Assembly: GCA_032622095.1 (NCBI GenBank)
Contig: CP136066.1
Location: 49,322,911 to 49,386,910 of the forward strand
Direction: 5' to 3'
Length of the DNA: 64,000 nt
Source of the DNA: Siphonodentalium dalli
Lineage: Eukaryota; Mollusca; Scaphopoda; Gadilida; Siphonodentaliidae
In this document: one piece after another, positions 31,870 through 43,735 of the stretch
How positions within the stretch are numbered: the stretch's first letter is position 1
How the letters are laid out: every line of letters begins with the position of its first letter
Notes under the pieces: model-generated
The model's database searches: none
What the model was told of the DNA's origin: nothing
What the model saw: only the letters and a program-made list of their open reading frames with translations
Made by a program: the position numbers and the translations under genes

Positions 31870-32877
31870 ATGGCTTTATCGCAAAAGAGCGAAGATGAAT
31901 TACAAAGATTGTTAGAAGAGACCGACAGGGTACGGGAATCGATAATACAACAAATAGCTTCAACGCACCGAAAGACCTCAGGTTTTGGAACAAGGCCTCC
32001 GTTATCTCCAGCCAGCATTTCCGAAACAGATCAGAAACAGTATGACCGATTTTATATGGGGCATAGTACACCATTTGGGGAAACGTTCACACCTAATGTC
32101 CGCGAACCACATAATACCGTCATGCCTGACTCATTTAATGGTCAGTCGGGTGTAATGGAATGGGTGGCACATTTTAAAAGCTGTATTGCCTTGAATGGAT
32201 GGCCTGCATCATATGCGACCAAAGTATTAGCCACTCGTCTTAAAGGGCGAGCGATGGAATTTTACCTTTCGCTAGTGCATGAACGACCCGTAGACTATGA
32301 AGGGATTTTACTATGCTTGCAAGAACGATTTTCCGAGTGTACCGATGCTGAAACTCATAAAACCCTATTGAGGGATTATAAGCCAAAGGCAAAAGAAGGG
32401 TTTGCAGAAATGGCTAGTAATATTCGTAGCCTCACTAGCAAGGCATACCCTTCGCTAGATAGTGATACCACACAAATATTGGCCAAAGATTATTTTGTGG
32501 AAACCATAAACGATAGGGAGGTGCAATTACAAGTTCGGCGCCGAAAACCAGATGACATAAGTGAGGCCCTATTCATAGCCCAAGAGGAATCCGGGTTTCT
32601 CCGTAATCGAAAAAAACCAGCGGTATATAGCATACAAAGTGGACATGATACGGATTTTCACCATACTTTGAAACAGTTGGATACCAAAGTAGAGGAGCTG
32701 GGGAAAACTTTCAAAAAGGTGGTTCTAAATGGGTCAAGTGGGGAGAAGGGTCGACAAGGAAAAGGTAGAGGGAAATTCAAACGGGGAAGAAATGCATATC
32801 CAAACGTTGATTTTTCATTTCCTCCACCGCCAGTAAATCCTCCCGGCCCATTCTGGTACCCACCACCGAATAGGTAG
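31870..32877 (+). CDS. gag: gag1, stand-alone Gag protein of copy 2 (335 aa)
   Basis: Same architecture as 25058-24051: N-terminal helical segment, Gag capsid-type domain (~80-245), basic RG-rich tail (~290-313), Pro-rich C-terminus, no CCHC knuckle. Only residue 55 differs (Gln here). The start ATG follows CTATATAAT; upstream in-frame sequence is AT-rich leader. First gene of copy 2, 324 bp ahead of the SGNH gene. The full frame is open, so this copy could still supply Gag. Confidence 0.9.
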   Translation: MALSQKSEDELQRLLEETDRVRESIIQQIASTHRKTSGFGTRPPLSPASISETDQKQYDRFYMGHSTPFGETFTPNVREPHNTVMPDSFNGQSGVMEWVAHFKSCIALNGWPASYATKVLATRLKGRAMEFYLSLVHERPVDYEGILLCLQERFSECTDAETHKTLLRDYKPKAKEGFAEMASNIRSLTSKAYPSLDSDTTQILAKDYFVETINDREVQLQVRRRKPDDISEALFIAQEESGFLRNRKKPAVYSIQSGHDTDFHHTLKQLDTKVEELGKTFKKVVLNGSSGEKGRQGKGRGKFKRGRNAYPNVDFSFPPPPVNPPGPFWYPPPNR

Positions 32878-33201
32878 AATGACGTCTGAGTGGGTTACAC
32901 TGCATATATTCCGTTTTCAGTTAGGATAGCAGTAGAGAATCAAATTGTTTAATAATGACCTAAACTATTGTTATGTTTTTTTATATATAGGGTCGGGTTG
33001 CCAGATGTGATGGCATACCCTCATGTACGGAGTAGGTGTCTTATGATCATCTATTATCCTATATCCCTATTATTTTTGTATAAATGGGTATAAGGTAAAC
33101 TAAAATACGTGTAAATAAACGGGTAATGAATAATCATATATATTAATCTGGAAAGGACAAATACCTAATCATACCCGTAGAGGTATTCGAACTTTCTCCA
33201 A

Positions 33202-33885
33202 ATGCTCATGATTTATTTTTTTTGTCAGCCAACCCAAGTTCTGTCTCATCCACAGAAATCTAGAAACATGAAGCCAGTCAGAGTGTTGATATGGGGGCAC
33301 AGCTTTGTCAGACGCCTGGGATCTTGGCTAGCACCAAAAGTCCGCCCAGTTCATAGAGCTACCTATAATTATGTCAAACATTTCCGATTGGATCCCAATG
33401 TAAGGTTGGCAAGGATAAATATTCGAGGAGTCGGCGGCTTTAAGGTTAAACATTTATGGGCCGAACGACATTTAATGCGATCCTATAATCCGGATGTGGT
33501 GATTCTCCAAATAGGAGCAAATGATGTTGCTTCTGGTGCCTCTGTTTCGGATGTGTTCGAGAGTATAAAAACGTTGAGTAAATGGTTAAAAGAACGTGGT
33601 ATTAAGGTAGTAATCTCGGAGTTATTCGAGAGGTACCGTCTTCAAAATAAATTGAAATATGATACAATGGATGAGGCTGTTATCAACGTCAACGAGAACA
33701 TTAAACAACTGAATGCCAAACTCAAAGCTAACCAAGAACAATGGACGTACAGATTCCATCCGTCAGATTTAACAAACAACATTGGCTTTAAACTATGTGA
33801 TGGTATCCATTTCACCATGGCAAAGCAGCATACGTATTGGAAGAGTGTGAGAGGTATGGTTATCCAGGCAATAAAACACTCATAA
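33202..33885 (+). CDS. SGNH/GDSL-type hydrolase, accessory gene of copy 2 (227 aa)
   Basis: No amino-acid difference from copy 1 is visible: catalytic Ser34 (GHSF), block III IGAND (Asn107), Asp200 and His203 (DGIHF). A U-rich acceptor ending CAG at 33226-33228 lies inside the first codons, so translation probably starts at Met23 (33268) on a spliced message. AATAAATAAA follows the stop by ten bases, so the message may end here. Intact while the neighbouring pol has three indels. Confidence 0.85.
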   Translation: MLMIYFFCQPTQVLSHPQKSRNMKPVRVLIWGHSFVRRLGSWLAPKVRPVHRATYNYVKHFRLDPNVRLARINIRGVGGFKVKHLWAERHLMRSYNPDVVILQIGANDVASGASVSDVFESIKTLSKWLKERGIKVVISELFERYRLQNKLKYDTMDEAVINVNENIKQLNAKLKANQEQWTYRFHPSDLTNNIGFKLCDGIHFTMAKQHTYWKSVRGMVIQAIKHS

Positions 33886-34728
33886 AGAATGACTGAATAA
33901 ATAAATGAACCTATTATACATGTGTATTCTTACAATGGCAATCCCCAGATAAATATACCATTCTAGAGGGGGGTAATGTTTTTCGAGTAATATTTATAGC
34001 CTACTGTTTAGCAGGGAGCTATAGACTCTAACGCCATTAGAGTTGGGGAAAACAATAGCAATGCAACATTTAAGTTGTTTTTCTTTATCGACTTATGACA
34101 ACGCTCTTTATGAACTTAAATAAATATTGAAACAGTGATATCTGGGTTTATTTGAGTTCGAAAGGGGTTTAAATGGGCATTGCTTAATATATGTATAATG
34201 AATGTAGTTGTGTCAGTTCTGTCAATTCTCCCGTCCATCCGTGTGTCCGTCAATAGTGGCCACAACTTCCGTAGATTTCACTCTGATATTCATGAAGACA
34301 TATAATTTTATAAACCTCAAATTAAGCCCCGCCTATTGAGCAAGATGGCCGATGTTACTATTTTTAGACTTTGAGTATGCATAATTCTGCTGGGTTTTTT
34401 TTAAGTGTCCAGATGATTACTTGAGAGTGGGTTATGTTGTTTAGTAATTCTTATTCTGTTTTTCTTTCCTGGTGACTTAATCAGACCTCGTATCTCGAAA
34501 ATAATTTCAGAATGGGATTTTTGGTTGTTTGTTTTTTTACTTAGAAAAATCACATTTCCTGTGTTGTGTTTATTGTTCACCCACTTACACGAGACAGTCA
34601 TGGGCGGTTATCCATTAACCAATACCTGTGCATTGGTATTTAAGTTTCTTTTATATATATACCCAGGTTGATGAAATACAAATCGGAATTTTTGCTCTAT
34701 GGCCCTCTCCCCTCAATGTTAATTTAAT
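33886..34728 (+). other. Spacer between SGNH and gag2-pol, copy 2
   Basis: Matches 23042-22200. Contains AATAAATAAA (about 33895), the hairpin ACTCTAA/TTAGAGT (34025-34043), GACAACGCTCTTTAT (34097-34111, identical to 29856-29870 in the LTR), CAAGATGGCCG near 34341, and the pol acceptor CAG ending at 34666. No frame of interest. Confidence 0.6.
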
Positions 34729-37700
34729 ATGAATTCTTTAATCCAATCATTTGATAGTAACTCTGATAGAGTTCAAAAAGTTATAGAGGAATTTGAACAA
34801 TTTAACAATGATTTGAAACATCGACGCAGTAACAAGATTAACACCCATAGCCAGTCAGTACAGACTGAGTTATCTATTCACCATGTTCCATCTCCACATA
34901 TCAATGTGTTTGTTATGCCAGATAATTTTGATGGCCAAACATCCGTTGAATTATGGATCGCTCATTTTGAGAGTTGTGTCTCTCTAAATGATTGGACTAA
35001 TGAACAAGCCACAAAGTTACTTGCTACTGTGCTCAGAGATTCCGCGTTAGAATATTACATGTCTCTCTCCAGTCGACAAAAGGTAAACTTTCCAGAGTTA
35101 CTATCTGGATTGAAGGAAAGATTTTCTCCAATAGAAAATGTCACCTTATTCCGTAGACAGTTTTGGGATTATGAACAGTTACAACATCAAACTTTTCCAG
35201 AAGGCATAACTCAATTATGCATTCTGGCAAAGAAAGCTTTCCCGGATTTTTCAGATCAAGATCGGGATTTGTTGATCAAAGATCAATTCATATTATCTTT
35301 GCACGATGCTGATATTCAGTTACAGGTTAGGCGCGCAAAACCCCAAAATAGTAATGAAGCTATGCGTATAGCAATGGAAGAGCTCTGTTTACAAAACATA
35401 TGTCCCATGGAAACGTCGATGGAAATTGAGCATGCTAATAGGCTGGAAATAGATCTTGAGAATCTTGAGAAACAAATTGATTCCATGCAACAACAAATGC
35501 AACAACAACCATTGTACAATGGTCATTTCCATGCAAATGTTGAAATTCCTGTTAGAACTGTAACTTCTGCGGATAATATAGAGTTAGAGACTGGTGATAA
35601 CCAGCAAGTAGTAGGGAAAGCAACTCTGAATGGACGAATTGGCAAGAAGAAATGTAAATTTTTAGTGGACAGTGGGTCTGCTGTTAGCCTCATTAATCTA
35701 AAATTCTATGAGTCTTTACCAAAAAGATTCAAGAAAAAAATCAAACCATATGAGGTGCCGTTGATGGGTATTACTTCCAATGAAGTAAAAGTCTATGGCA
35801 TGATAGAATTGCCCGTTCGATTTGAACAGAAGACTGTCAGTTAGATTTTTTATTGTTCAAATTGACCTGGATGGTATACTTGGACATGATTTCTTCTTTG
35901 GAAATAAGATTCAAATTTATTATGGCACCGGTCGGTGTACTTTCAAAGATGCAAGTATTGATATGTCTATTGAAAATTCGGTCATCCCATTAAGTGTGAA
36001 ACTTTTTGATGATGTTCATATACCACCAAGATCTGAAATTTTAACTGAAGCTTATGTTGATGGAACTGTTCATAATGATTGCCAATGTTTTATTTTAGAA
36101 TCAATTCCTATTGATGCTGATATAATATCAGCCCGCACATTGTGTTCTCGTAATCAGTTTTCAAAACTTCCAATAAGATTAATAATTTATCTTATTCACC
36201 TTATACTGTTTGTCATAATACTACAGTTAGTCTTTTACAGGAAGCCAGTGAACCACTTGAGTTGGGAGATGATGTTAGCCCAACAGCTTGGGATGATATG
36301 ATGGCAAGATCTGTCCAAAATTTAAATCAACATCGACAAAAACATTTTACTAATTTAATGACAGATTACCATGACAGCTTTAGCCAGTTTGAAGGTGACT
36401 TTGGTAGAACAAATATTTTAAAACATCACATTGATATACAGGGCCATACACCGATTCGCAAAAGGGCTTATAGACTTCCTGCTTTCAAAAAGCAGGAGGC
36501 AGATAGATTAGTTGATGAAATGTTACAACATGATATTATTGAACCATCACAGAGCCCCTGGGCTGCGCCTATTGTATTGGTTAAAAAGAAAAGTGGAAAA
36601 TATCGTTTTTGTATCGATTATAGGGCCCTTAATAATATCACTAAGAAAGATGCATTTCCGTTACCAAGAATAGATGAAACTTTAGACACTCTTTCTGGCT
36701 CAAAGTGGTTCTCTACGTTGGATTTATCTTCTGGATACTGGCAGGTAGAATTGGATGAGAATTCCCGGGAAATCACTGCCTTTACGACGGGTACATCATT
36801 ATATAATTTTAAGGTTTTAGCCTTTGGATTATGTAATGCCCCAAGCACTTTTGAACGTCTCATGGAGATTGTATTGAAGGGCTTACATTGGAACGTATGC
36901 CTAGTTTATTTAGACGATATAATTGTATATAGTTCATCGTTTAAACAACAATTAGAACGTATTAAAATAGTTCTAGATTGCCTTAAGAATGCTGGTTTAA
37001 AATTAAACCCAGAAAAATGTCATTTCTGCCAAACGAAAGTGGAGTATCTCGGTCATATCATTGATGAGCATGGAATACACCCCGACCCTAAGAAAATTGA
37101 CAAAATCCAAAATTGGCCTAGACCACATAATATCACCACGGTTAGGGGTTTCGTAGGATTGTGTTCCTACTACAGGAAATTCATTAAGAATTTCTCTGCT
37201 ATGTCATCTCCATTACATGATTTGACTAAGAAAGATGTAAAATTTCAATGGGGACCAGCTCAAGAAACATCCTTTCAACAATTAAAAGAATGTTTGTGTG
37301 GTTCCGATGTCTTAGCCTATCCTGATTTTAATCATTCATTCATATTAGATACTGATGCTAGTGACGTAGCTTCTGGGGGGATATTATCGCAAAATATTGA
37401 TGGAAAGGAACGAGTAATATCATATTTTAGCAAGATACATTCTAAACCGGAGAAAAAATTATAGTACGACCCGGAAAGAATTGTTAGCAATTATCAAATG
37501 TCTCAAATATTATAGGCCATATCTGCTCGGGAGGAAGTTCCTTCTCAGGACAGATCATGGGTCCCTCCAATGGCTACTTAAATTCAAAGAACCGAATGGG
37601 CAGATGGCTAGGTGGTTCGAAATATTAAGTGAATTTGATTTTACAGTTCAACACCGTCCTGGCACCCAACATCGCAATGCAGATGCATTAAGCCGGATCC

Positions 37701-39170
37701 CCATTAATGTAGTAGATGTGGTAAGTGATGACGACAACATCCAGAAGGCGCAGAACAACGACAACATCATTGGTAAGTTCATCTCTATATTAAAAACATT
37801 CAAAGATAAGCCCAATGCTGACTTTATAGCCGAGCACTCTCCTCAGCTGCGATACTATTTACGAAATTGGAATAGTTATACCTTTGAAAATAACATGTTA
37901 TATAGAATATGGTATGATGAAAAGCTGAAAGAGACGAAATTGTTATGGGTTGTACCGACGGATTTGAAACAGAAAGTCTTAAAATCTGCCCACAGTATAA
38001 TAACTGGTGGCCATTTGGGAGTGCGGAAAACAATGAGTAAGATTTTGCAGTCATGTCACTGGCATGGTATCAGCACAGATACCAAGCATTTTATTCTTTG
38101 TTGTCCATCCTGTCAAAGACGGAAACCAGGAACAAAATCCATGAGAGCTCCACTTAAAATAGATGTCCCCAGAGAACCATTAGAACGCATAGCTATGGAC
38201 GTTCTTGGTCCTTTACCTGTTACAGAAACGGGCAACAAATATATTCTTTTAATCACTGATTATTATACCAAATTTGTCGAAGCATATCCATTGCCTAATC
38301 AACAAGCGGTGGTCATTATTGATTGCTTAATAGATTTCTGCTCAAGATATGGAATTCCGAAGCATTTACATAGTGACCAAGGTACAAATTTTGAATCGCT
38401 GTTAGTGCAACAGCTATGTCAATGTTTTGGAATTTCTAAAACAAGAACCACTGCATATCACCCGCAAAGTGATGGACAGGTGGAACGTTTTAATCGCACT
38501 TTACTTAAAATGATGTCAGCTTTTATAAATGATAAACAATCAGATTGGGATGTTTACCTTCCATTATTATTGATGGCATACCGTAGTTCCGAACACGAAA
38601 CTACTGGTGTATCCCCAAATCGCTTGATGTTCGGGAGAGAGATTAATATTCCCCTCACCATGTTCACTAAAACACCCCAAACAACAAATGAGTCTGTGGG
38701 TCCGTACTTACAAAACCTTCGTAGAGTTCATCAGGCTCTAGGAGAATTGGTGTTTAAAAATACACAGAAAGAGTTATGCAGGAGAAAACAATTTTATGAT
38801 CAGAAGATTTTTGGGAAGCCCTTAATAGAAGGAGATCAGGTTTGGCTATTTACACCGGCTACTAAAAAAGGTCGATCACCCAAATTAACCACATTCTGGC
38901 ATGGGCCCTTTAAGATCATAAAGATATTATCAGATATAAATTATATTGTGAAAGTTGGACCAAGGAAAGAAAAAGTTATTCATTTTAACAGATTAAGAAA
39001 GTATATTGAACCATCTCATCAAGAAGAATCGGAGGTTCAGGGGGCAATGTTAGATGATGCATCCATATCTAATGAAAGTTCTGATGAAATACCACCTCAA
39101 ATTATAGACGATTGGGATATTAGTAGTCTCTCTCCCAGAAGAACACGAGTTGGGCGAGAAGTTAGGAAAT
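34729..39170 (+). pseudogene. gag-pol: gag2-pol of copy 2, three frameshifts, 3' truncated
   Basis: Collinear with the 1,490-aa product of copy 1. Breaks: a 2-base deletion at ~35839 in the protease (followed at once by a stop), a 1-base deletion at ~36183 between protease and RT, and a 1-base insertion in an A-run at 37453-37458 in RNase H. All are small indels, two in or beside low-complexity runs. Substitutions against copy 1: D398Y, L609Q, D1121H, R1274W, K1400I. The frame then crosses the junction near 39170 into inverted LTR sequence and stops at 39211. RT YLDD and integrase DD35E residues remain. Not functional as assembled. Confidence 0.88.
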
Positions 39171-39770
39171 CAAGAATGGAATGGGGTTCATTGTTACCAT
39201 TGACGCGCTAAGCGATGGAACTCCATAATTGTGAATAACTTGGAGTCAGTTATAAGCCCAAAACTTGTTATGTGTGGTGAACTAAATGTAGTCAAGACTA
39301 ATTATACTTGTTGTGCAAGAATGAAAAATAAAAAAAGGAACTATGTGTCATTTAATATAGATCAACTTATACCTTAACTTAAGATAAGACAACAAAAAAA
39401 ATGCAGTCAAATTGTGACCTATTCCCCAGTAGTGTCACAAGTCCAAGTCGAAACTTGTACTATGACCCCACTCGGAATAGGTTAAGATTATTTTATAAAT
39501 ATAAATAGCGGATTTAGAAATGTAGGTTCAATCTATTAATAACAGAGAAACTAGTAGCTAAAGCAAATGGTCTTGCTCACATGGCAAGGTAGAGACGACT
39601 ACAACTGATGGAACCTAACAAGGATATACCCAGGCTGATGAAAAAGGGAGATAACACAAACAAAACTAAAAATTGATGCGATTTATTTTCTATATATATT
39701 TGATGATTATTTCTATTTTGATATGCCGTGACAATATAGTGAGGTGGAGTCTAAATATTAATAAATGAAA

Positions 39771-39983
39771 TCATTCAATAAATATTAAATTATTAAGTGT
39801 TATCCAGTGGTATAAAGGGCTAACTGAGTAAGGATCCCTAAGAAATCCCAGCTCGGCAGTCTCCCGGAAATCCAAACTCAGCCGACCCCATGAAAATCGT
39901 GGGAGCAACTCATTAAGTTTATTTATATAACGGGACATAACTGATTCACCTCTGGGCGTCAAAATATGATCACGGCATAACAA
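39771..39983 (-). CDS. Hypothetical small ORF inside LTR 3 (70 aa)
   Basis: Same peptide as 30784-30996. Open in LTR sense. No recognised domain. Confidence 0.2.
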   Translation of the reverse strand: MLCRDHILTPRGESVMSRYINKLNELLPRFSWGRLSLDFRETAELGFLRDPYSVSPLYHWITLNNLIFIE

Positions 39984-40065
39984 AAAAACTAAAACTTTTC
40001 ATCCACCCACCCCAATAATAACAAATACATTTATCAAAGTCCACCCCCTTAGTAATAATAAAGCA

Positions 40066-40435
40066 TAACTACCACCTTAATCAAATCCAATGCATACTCA
40101 AAAGCAAATTAATTTCATTATATCAATTACCCCTTAATCAAATCCAATGTATAACCATAAGCAAAATATTGTATTGTAATAACTACCACCTTAATCAAAT
40201 TCAATGCATACTCAAAAGCAAATTATTTCCATTATATCAATTACCCCTTAATCAAATCCAGTGTATAACCATAAGCAAAATATTATATTATAATAGCTAC
40301 CACCTTAATCAAATTCAATGCATACTCAAAAGCAAATTATTTCCATTATATCAATTACCCCTTAATCAAATCCAGTGTATAACCATAAGCAAAATATTAT
40401 ATTATAATAGCTACCACCTTAATCAAATCCAAAAA
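40066..40435. repeat. 114-bp array in LTR 3 (about 3.2 units)
   Basis: Same alternating CTACCACC/TTACCCC half-units; shortest of the three LTR copies. Confidence 0.9.
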
Positions 40436-40669
40436 AATGTAAGGCAGTGAAAACTCTATAAACATCGGTCAAAGCAAGAGGACAACACTCGCAGATAACC
40501 AGTTATATACCAGCATTAATGGACCATGATATAATTCAGAGCGTCGTGTTTATTTGAGTTAGTCAGACTCTTCAGTATAATCGGTCGTGTATGAAACACG
40601 GGGCAAGAATACGTACATAGACGCATTTGAACATGAATTATTTACTGTTTGGAAAAACAACAACAACAA

Positions 40670-41128
40670 TAAAGAGCGTTGTCTCAGTAAGGTAGTAAGC
40701 CTCGAAAATATTGTTTGATAATTGTGTCAAACAACGTCGGATTACGTTTACAAAGAAACATTTGAATTATTTCCTGTTTGGGAAAACAAAAATAAAGAGC
40801 GTTGTTTCCGCAAGGTAATAAGCCTCGAAAATATGGTTTGATAATTGTGTCAAACAACGTCGGATTACGTTTACAAAGAAACATTTGAATTATTTCCTGT
40901 TTGGGAAAACAACAATAAAGAGCGTTATTTCCGCAAGGTAATAAGCCTCGAAAATATGGTTTGATAATTGTATCAAACAACGTCGGATTTCGTTTACAAA
41001 GAAACATTTAGACTTGAATTATTTCCTGTTTGGGAAAACAACAATAAAGAGCGTTGTTTCCGCAAGGTAATAAGGCTCGAAAATATGGTTTGATAATTGT
41101 ATCAAACAACGTCGGATTTCGTTTACAA
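40670..41128. repeat. 123-bp array in LTR 3 (about 3.7 units)
   Basis: Same unit as 29400-29875 in inverse orientation, with the GTTTGATA/TATCAAAC hairpin. One unit differs at AACAAAAATAAAG. Confidence 0.9.
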
Positions 41129-41399
41129 GGAAACAACAGAGCGTGATATCTAATTGAGCTAATAAGAGACATCATACACGTTTATTTGACATAAAATTTA
41201 TCATAATTCCACAACTGCTTGCTTTTAACATTAGAACCATAATACAAGTTATTTGACATATAATTTATCATAATTCCACAACTGCTTGCTTTTATCTTGG
41301 CTAAATTTTTGGGGCCGTATTTACCCAAATACCATACCAGAATAGAAATGACATTTTTACAAATGTACGTGGTTCGTATCACACACGATTTTCGTTACT

Positions 41400-43735
41400 T
41401 CCGGTATATGTTATTTCGGCGTGGCGCGAAATTTCCCAATGATAATGTAAACAGAAATGGGAGGTAATTCTATTTGAGAATATTAGAAATATCATACAAG
41501 TTATTCGACATATAATTGATCAGAATTCCACAAACTGCTCGCTAATATCTTGGCTAAATTTTGGGGCGCATTTACCAAACAATACCGGATCAGAAATGAC
41601 ATCTTTACAAATGCACGTGGTTCGCATCACACACGATTTTCGATACTTCCGGTATATGTTATTTCGGCGTGGCGCGAAATTTCCCAACGATAATGTAAAC
41701 AGAAATGGGAGGTAATTCTATTTGAGAATATTAGAAATATCATACAAGTTATTCGACATATAATTGATCAGAATTCCACAAACTGCTCGCTAATATCTTG
41801 GCTAAATTTTGGGGCCGCATTTACCAAACAATACCGGATCAGAAATGACATCTTTTCAAATGCACGTGGTTCGCATCACACACGATTTTCGATACTTCCG
41901 GTATATGTTATTTCGGCGTGGCGCGAAATTTCCCAACGATAATGTAAACAGAGATGGGAGGTAATTCTATTTGAGAATATTAGAAATATCATACAAGTTA
42001 TTCGACATATAATTGATCAGAATTCCACAAACTGCTCGCTAATATCTTGGCTAAATTTTGGGGCCGCATTTACCAAACAATACGGATCAGAAATGACATC
42101 TTTTCAAATGCACGTGGTTCGCATCACACACGATTTTCGATACTTCCGGTATATGTTATTTCGGCGTGGCGCGAAATTTCCCAACGATAATGTAAACAGA
42201 AATGGGAGGTAATTCTATTTGAGAATATTAGAAATATCATACAAGTTATTAGACATATAATTGATCAGAATTCCACAAACTGCTCGCTAATATCTTGGCT
42301 AAATTTTGGGGCCGCATTTACCAAACAATACCGGATCAGAAATGACATCTTTTCAAATGCACGTGGTTCGCATCACACGATTTTCGATACTTCCGGTATA
42401 TGTTATTTCGGCGTGGCGCGAAATTTCCCAACGATAATGTAAACAGAAATGGGAGGTAATTCTATTTGAGAATATTAGAAATATCATACAAGTTATTCGA
42501 CATATAATTGATCAGAATTCCACAAACTGCTCGCTAATATCTTGGCTAAATTTTGGGGCCGCATTTACCAAACAATACCGGATCAGAAATGACATCTTTT
42601 CAAATGCACGTGGTTCGCATCACACACGATTTTCGATACTTCCGGTATATGTTATTTCGGCGTGGCGCGAAATTTCCCAACGATAATGTAAACAGAAATG
42701 GGAGGTAATTCTATTTGAGAATATTAGAAATATCATACAAGTTATTCGACATATAATTGATCAGAATTCCACAAACTGCTCGCTAATATCTTGGCTAAAT
42801 TTTGGGGCCGCATTTACCAAACAATACCGGATCAGAAATGACATCTTTACAAATGCACGTGGTTCGCATCACACACGATTTTCGATACTTCCGGTATATG
42901 TTATTTCGGCGTGGCGCGAAATTTCCCAACGATAATGTAAACAGAAATGGGAGGTAATTCTATTTGAGAATATTAGAAATATCATACAAGTTATTCGACA
43001 TATAATTGATCAGAATTCCACAAACTGCTCGCTAATATCTTGGCTAAATTTTGGGGCCGCATTTACCAAACAATACCGGATCAGAAATGACATCTTTTCG
43101 AAAGCACGTGGTTCGCATCACACACGATTTTCGATACTTCCGGTATATGTTATTTCGGCGTGGCGCGAAATTTCCCAACGATAATGTAAACAGAGATGGG
43201 AGGTAATTCTATTTGAGAATATTAGAAATATCATACAAGTTATTCGACATATAATTGATCAGAATTCCACAAACTGCTCGCTAATATCTTGGCTAAATTT
43301 TGGGGCCGCATTTACCAAACAATACCGGATCAGAAATGACATCTTCTCAAATGCACGTGGTTCGCATCACACACGATTTTCGATACTTCCGGTATATGTT
43401 ATTTCGGCGTGGCGCGAAATTTCCCAACGATAATGTAAACAGAAATGGGAGGTAATTCTATTTGAGAATATTAGAAATATCATACAAGTTATTCGACATA
43501 TAATTGATCAGAATTCAACAAACTGCTCGCTAATATCTTGGCTAAATTTTGGGGCCGCATTTACCAAACAATACCGGATCAGAAATGACATCTTCTCAAA
43601 TGCACGTGGTTCGCATCACACACGATTTTCGATACTTCCGGTATATGTTATTTCGGCGTGGCGCGAAATTTCCCAACGATAATGTAAACAGAAATGGGAG
43701 GTAATTCTATTTGAGAATATTTAGAAACCACCATC
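41400..43735. repeat. 249-bp array in LTR 3 (10 units)
   Basis: TTCGGCG anchors at 41415, 41663, 41912, 42160, 42407, 42656, 42905, 43154, 43403 and 43652. Small deletions make three steps 247-248 bp. E2F, ETS and E-box motifs are kept in nearly every unit. Confidence 0.95.

Larger units (their letters stand above)
25300..39170 (+). mobile_element. Ty3/gypsy LTR retrotransposon, copy 2 (3' truncated)
   Basis: Order: near-complete 5' LTR (25300-31662), PBS, leader with TATA and splice donor, gag1 and SGNH (both open), then gag2-pol with three frameshifting indels. The copy stops about seven codons before the pol stop at GTTAGGAAA|TCAAGA, where it joins LTR 3 in inverted orientation; the 3' UTR, polypurine tract and sense 3' LTR are missing. 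Nearly identical to copy 1, so divergence is recent. Confidence 0.85.
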
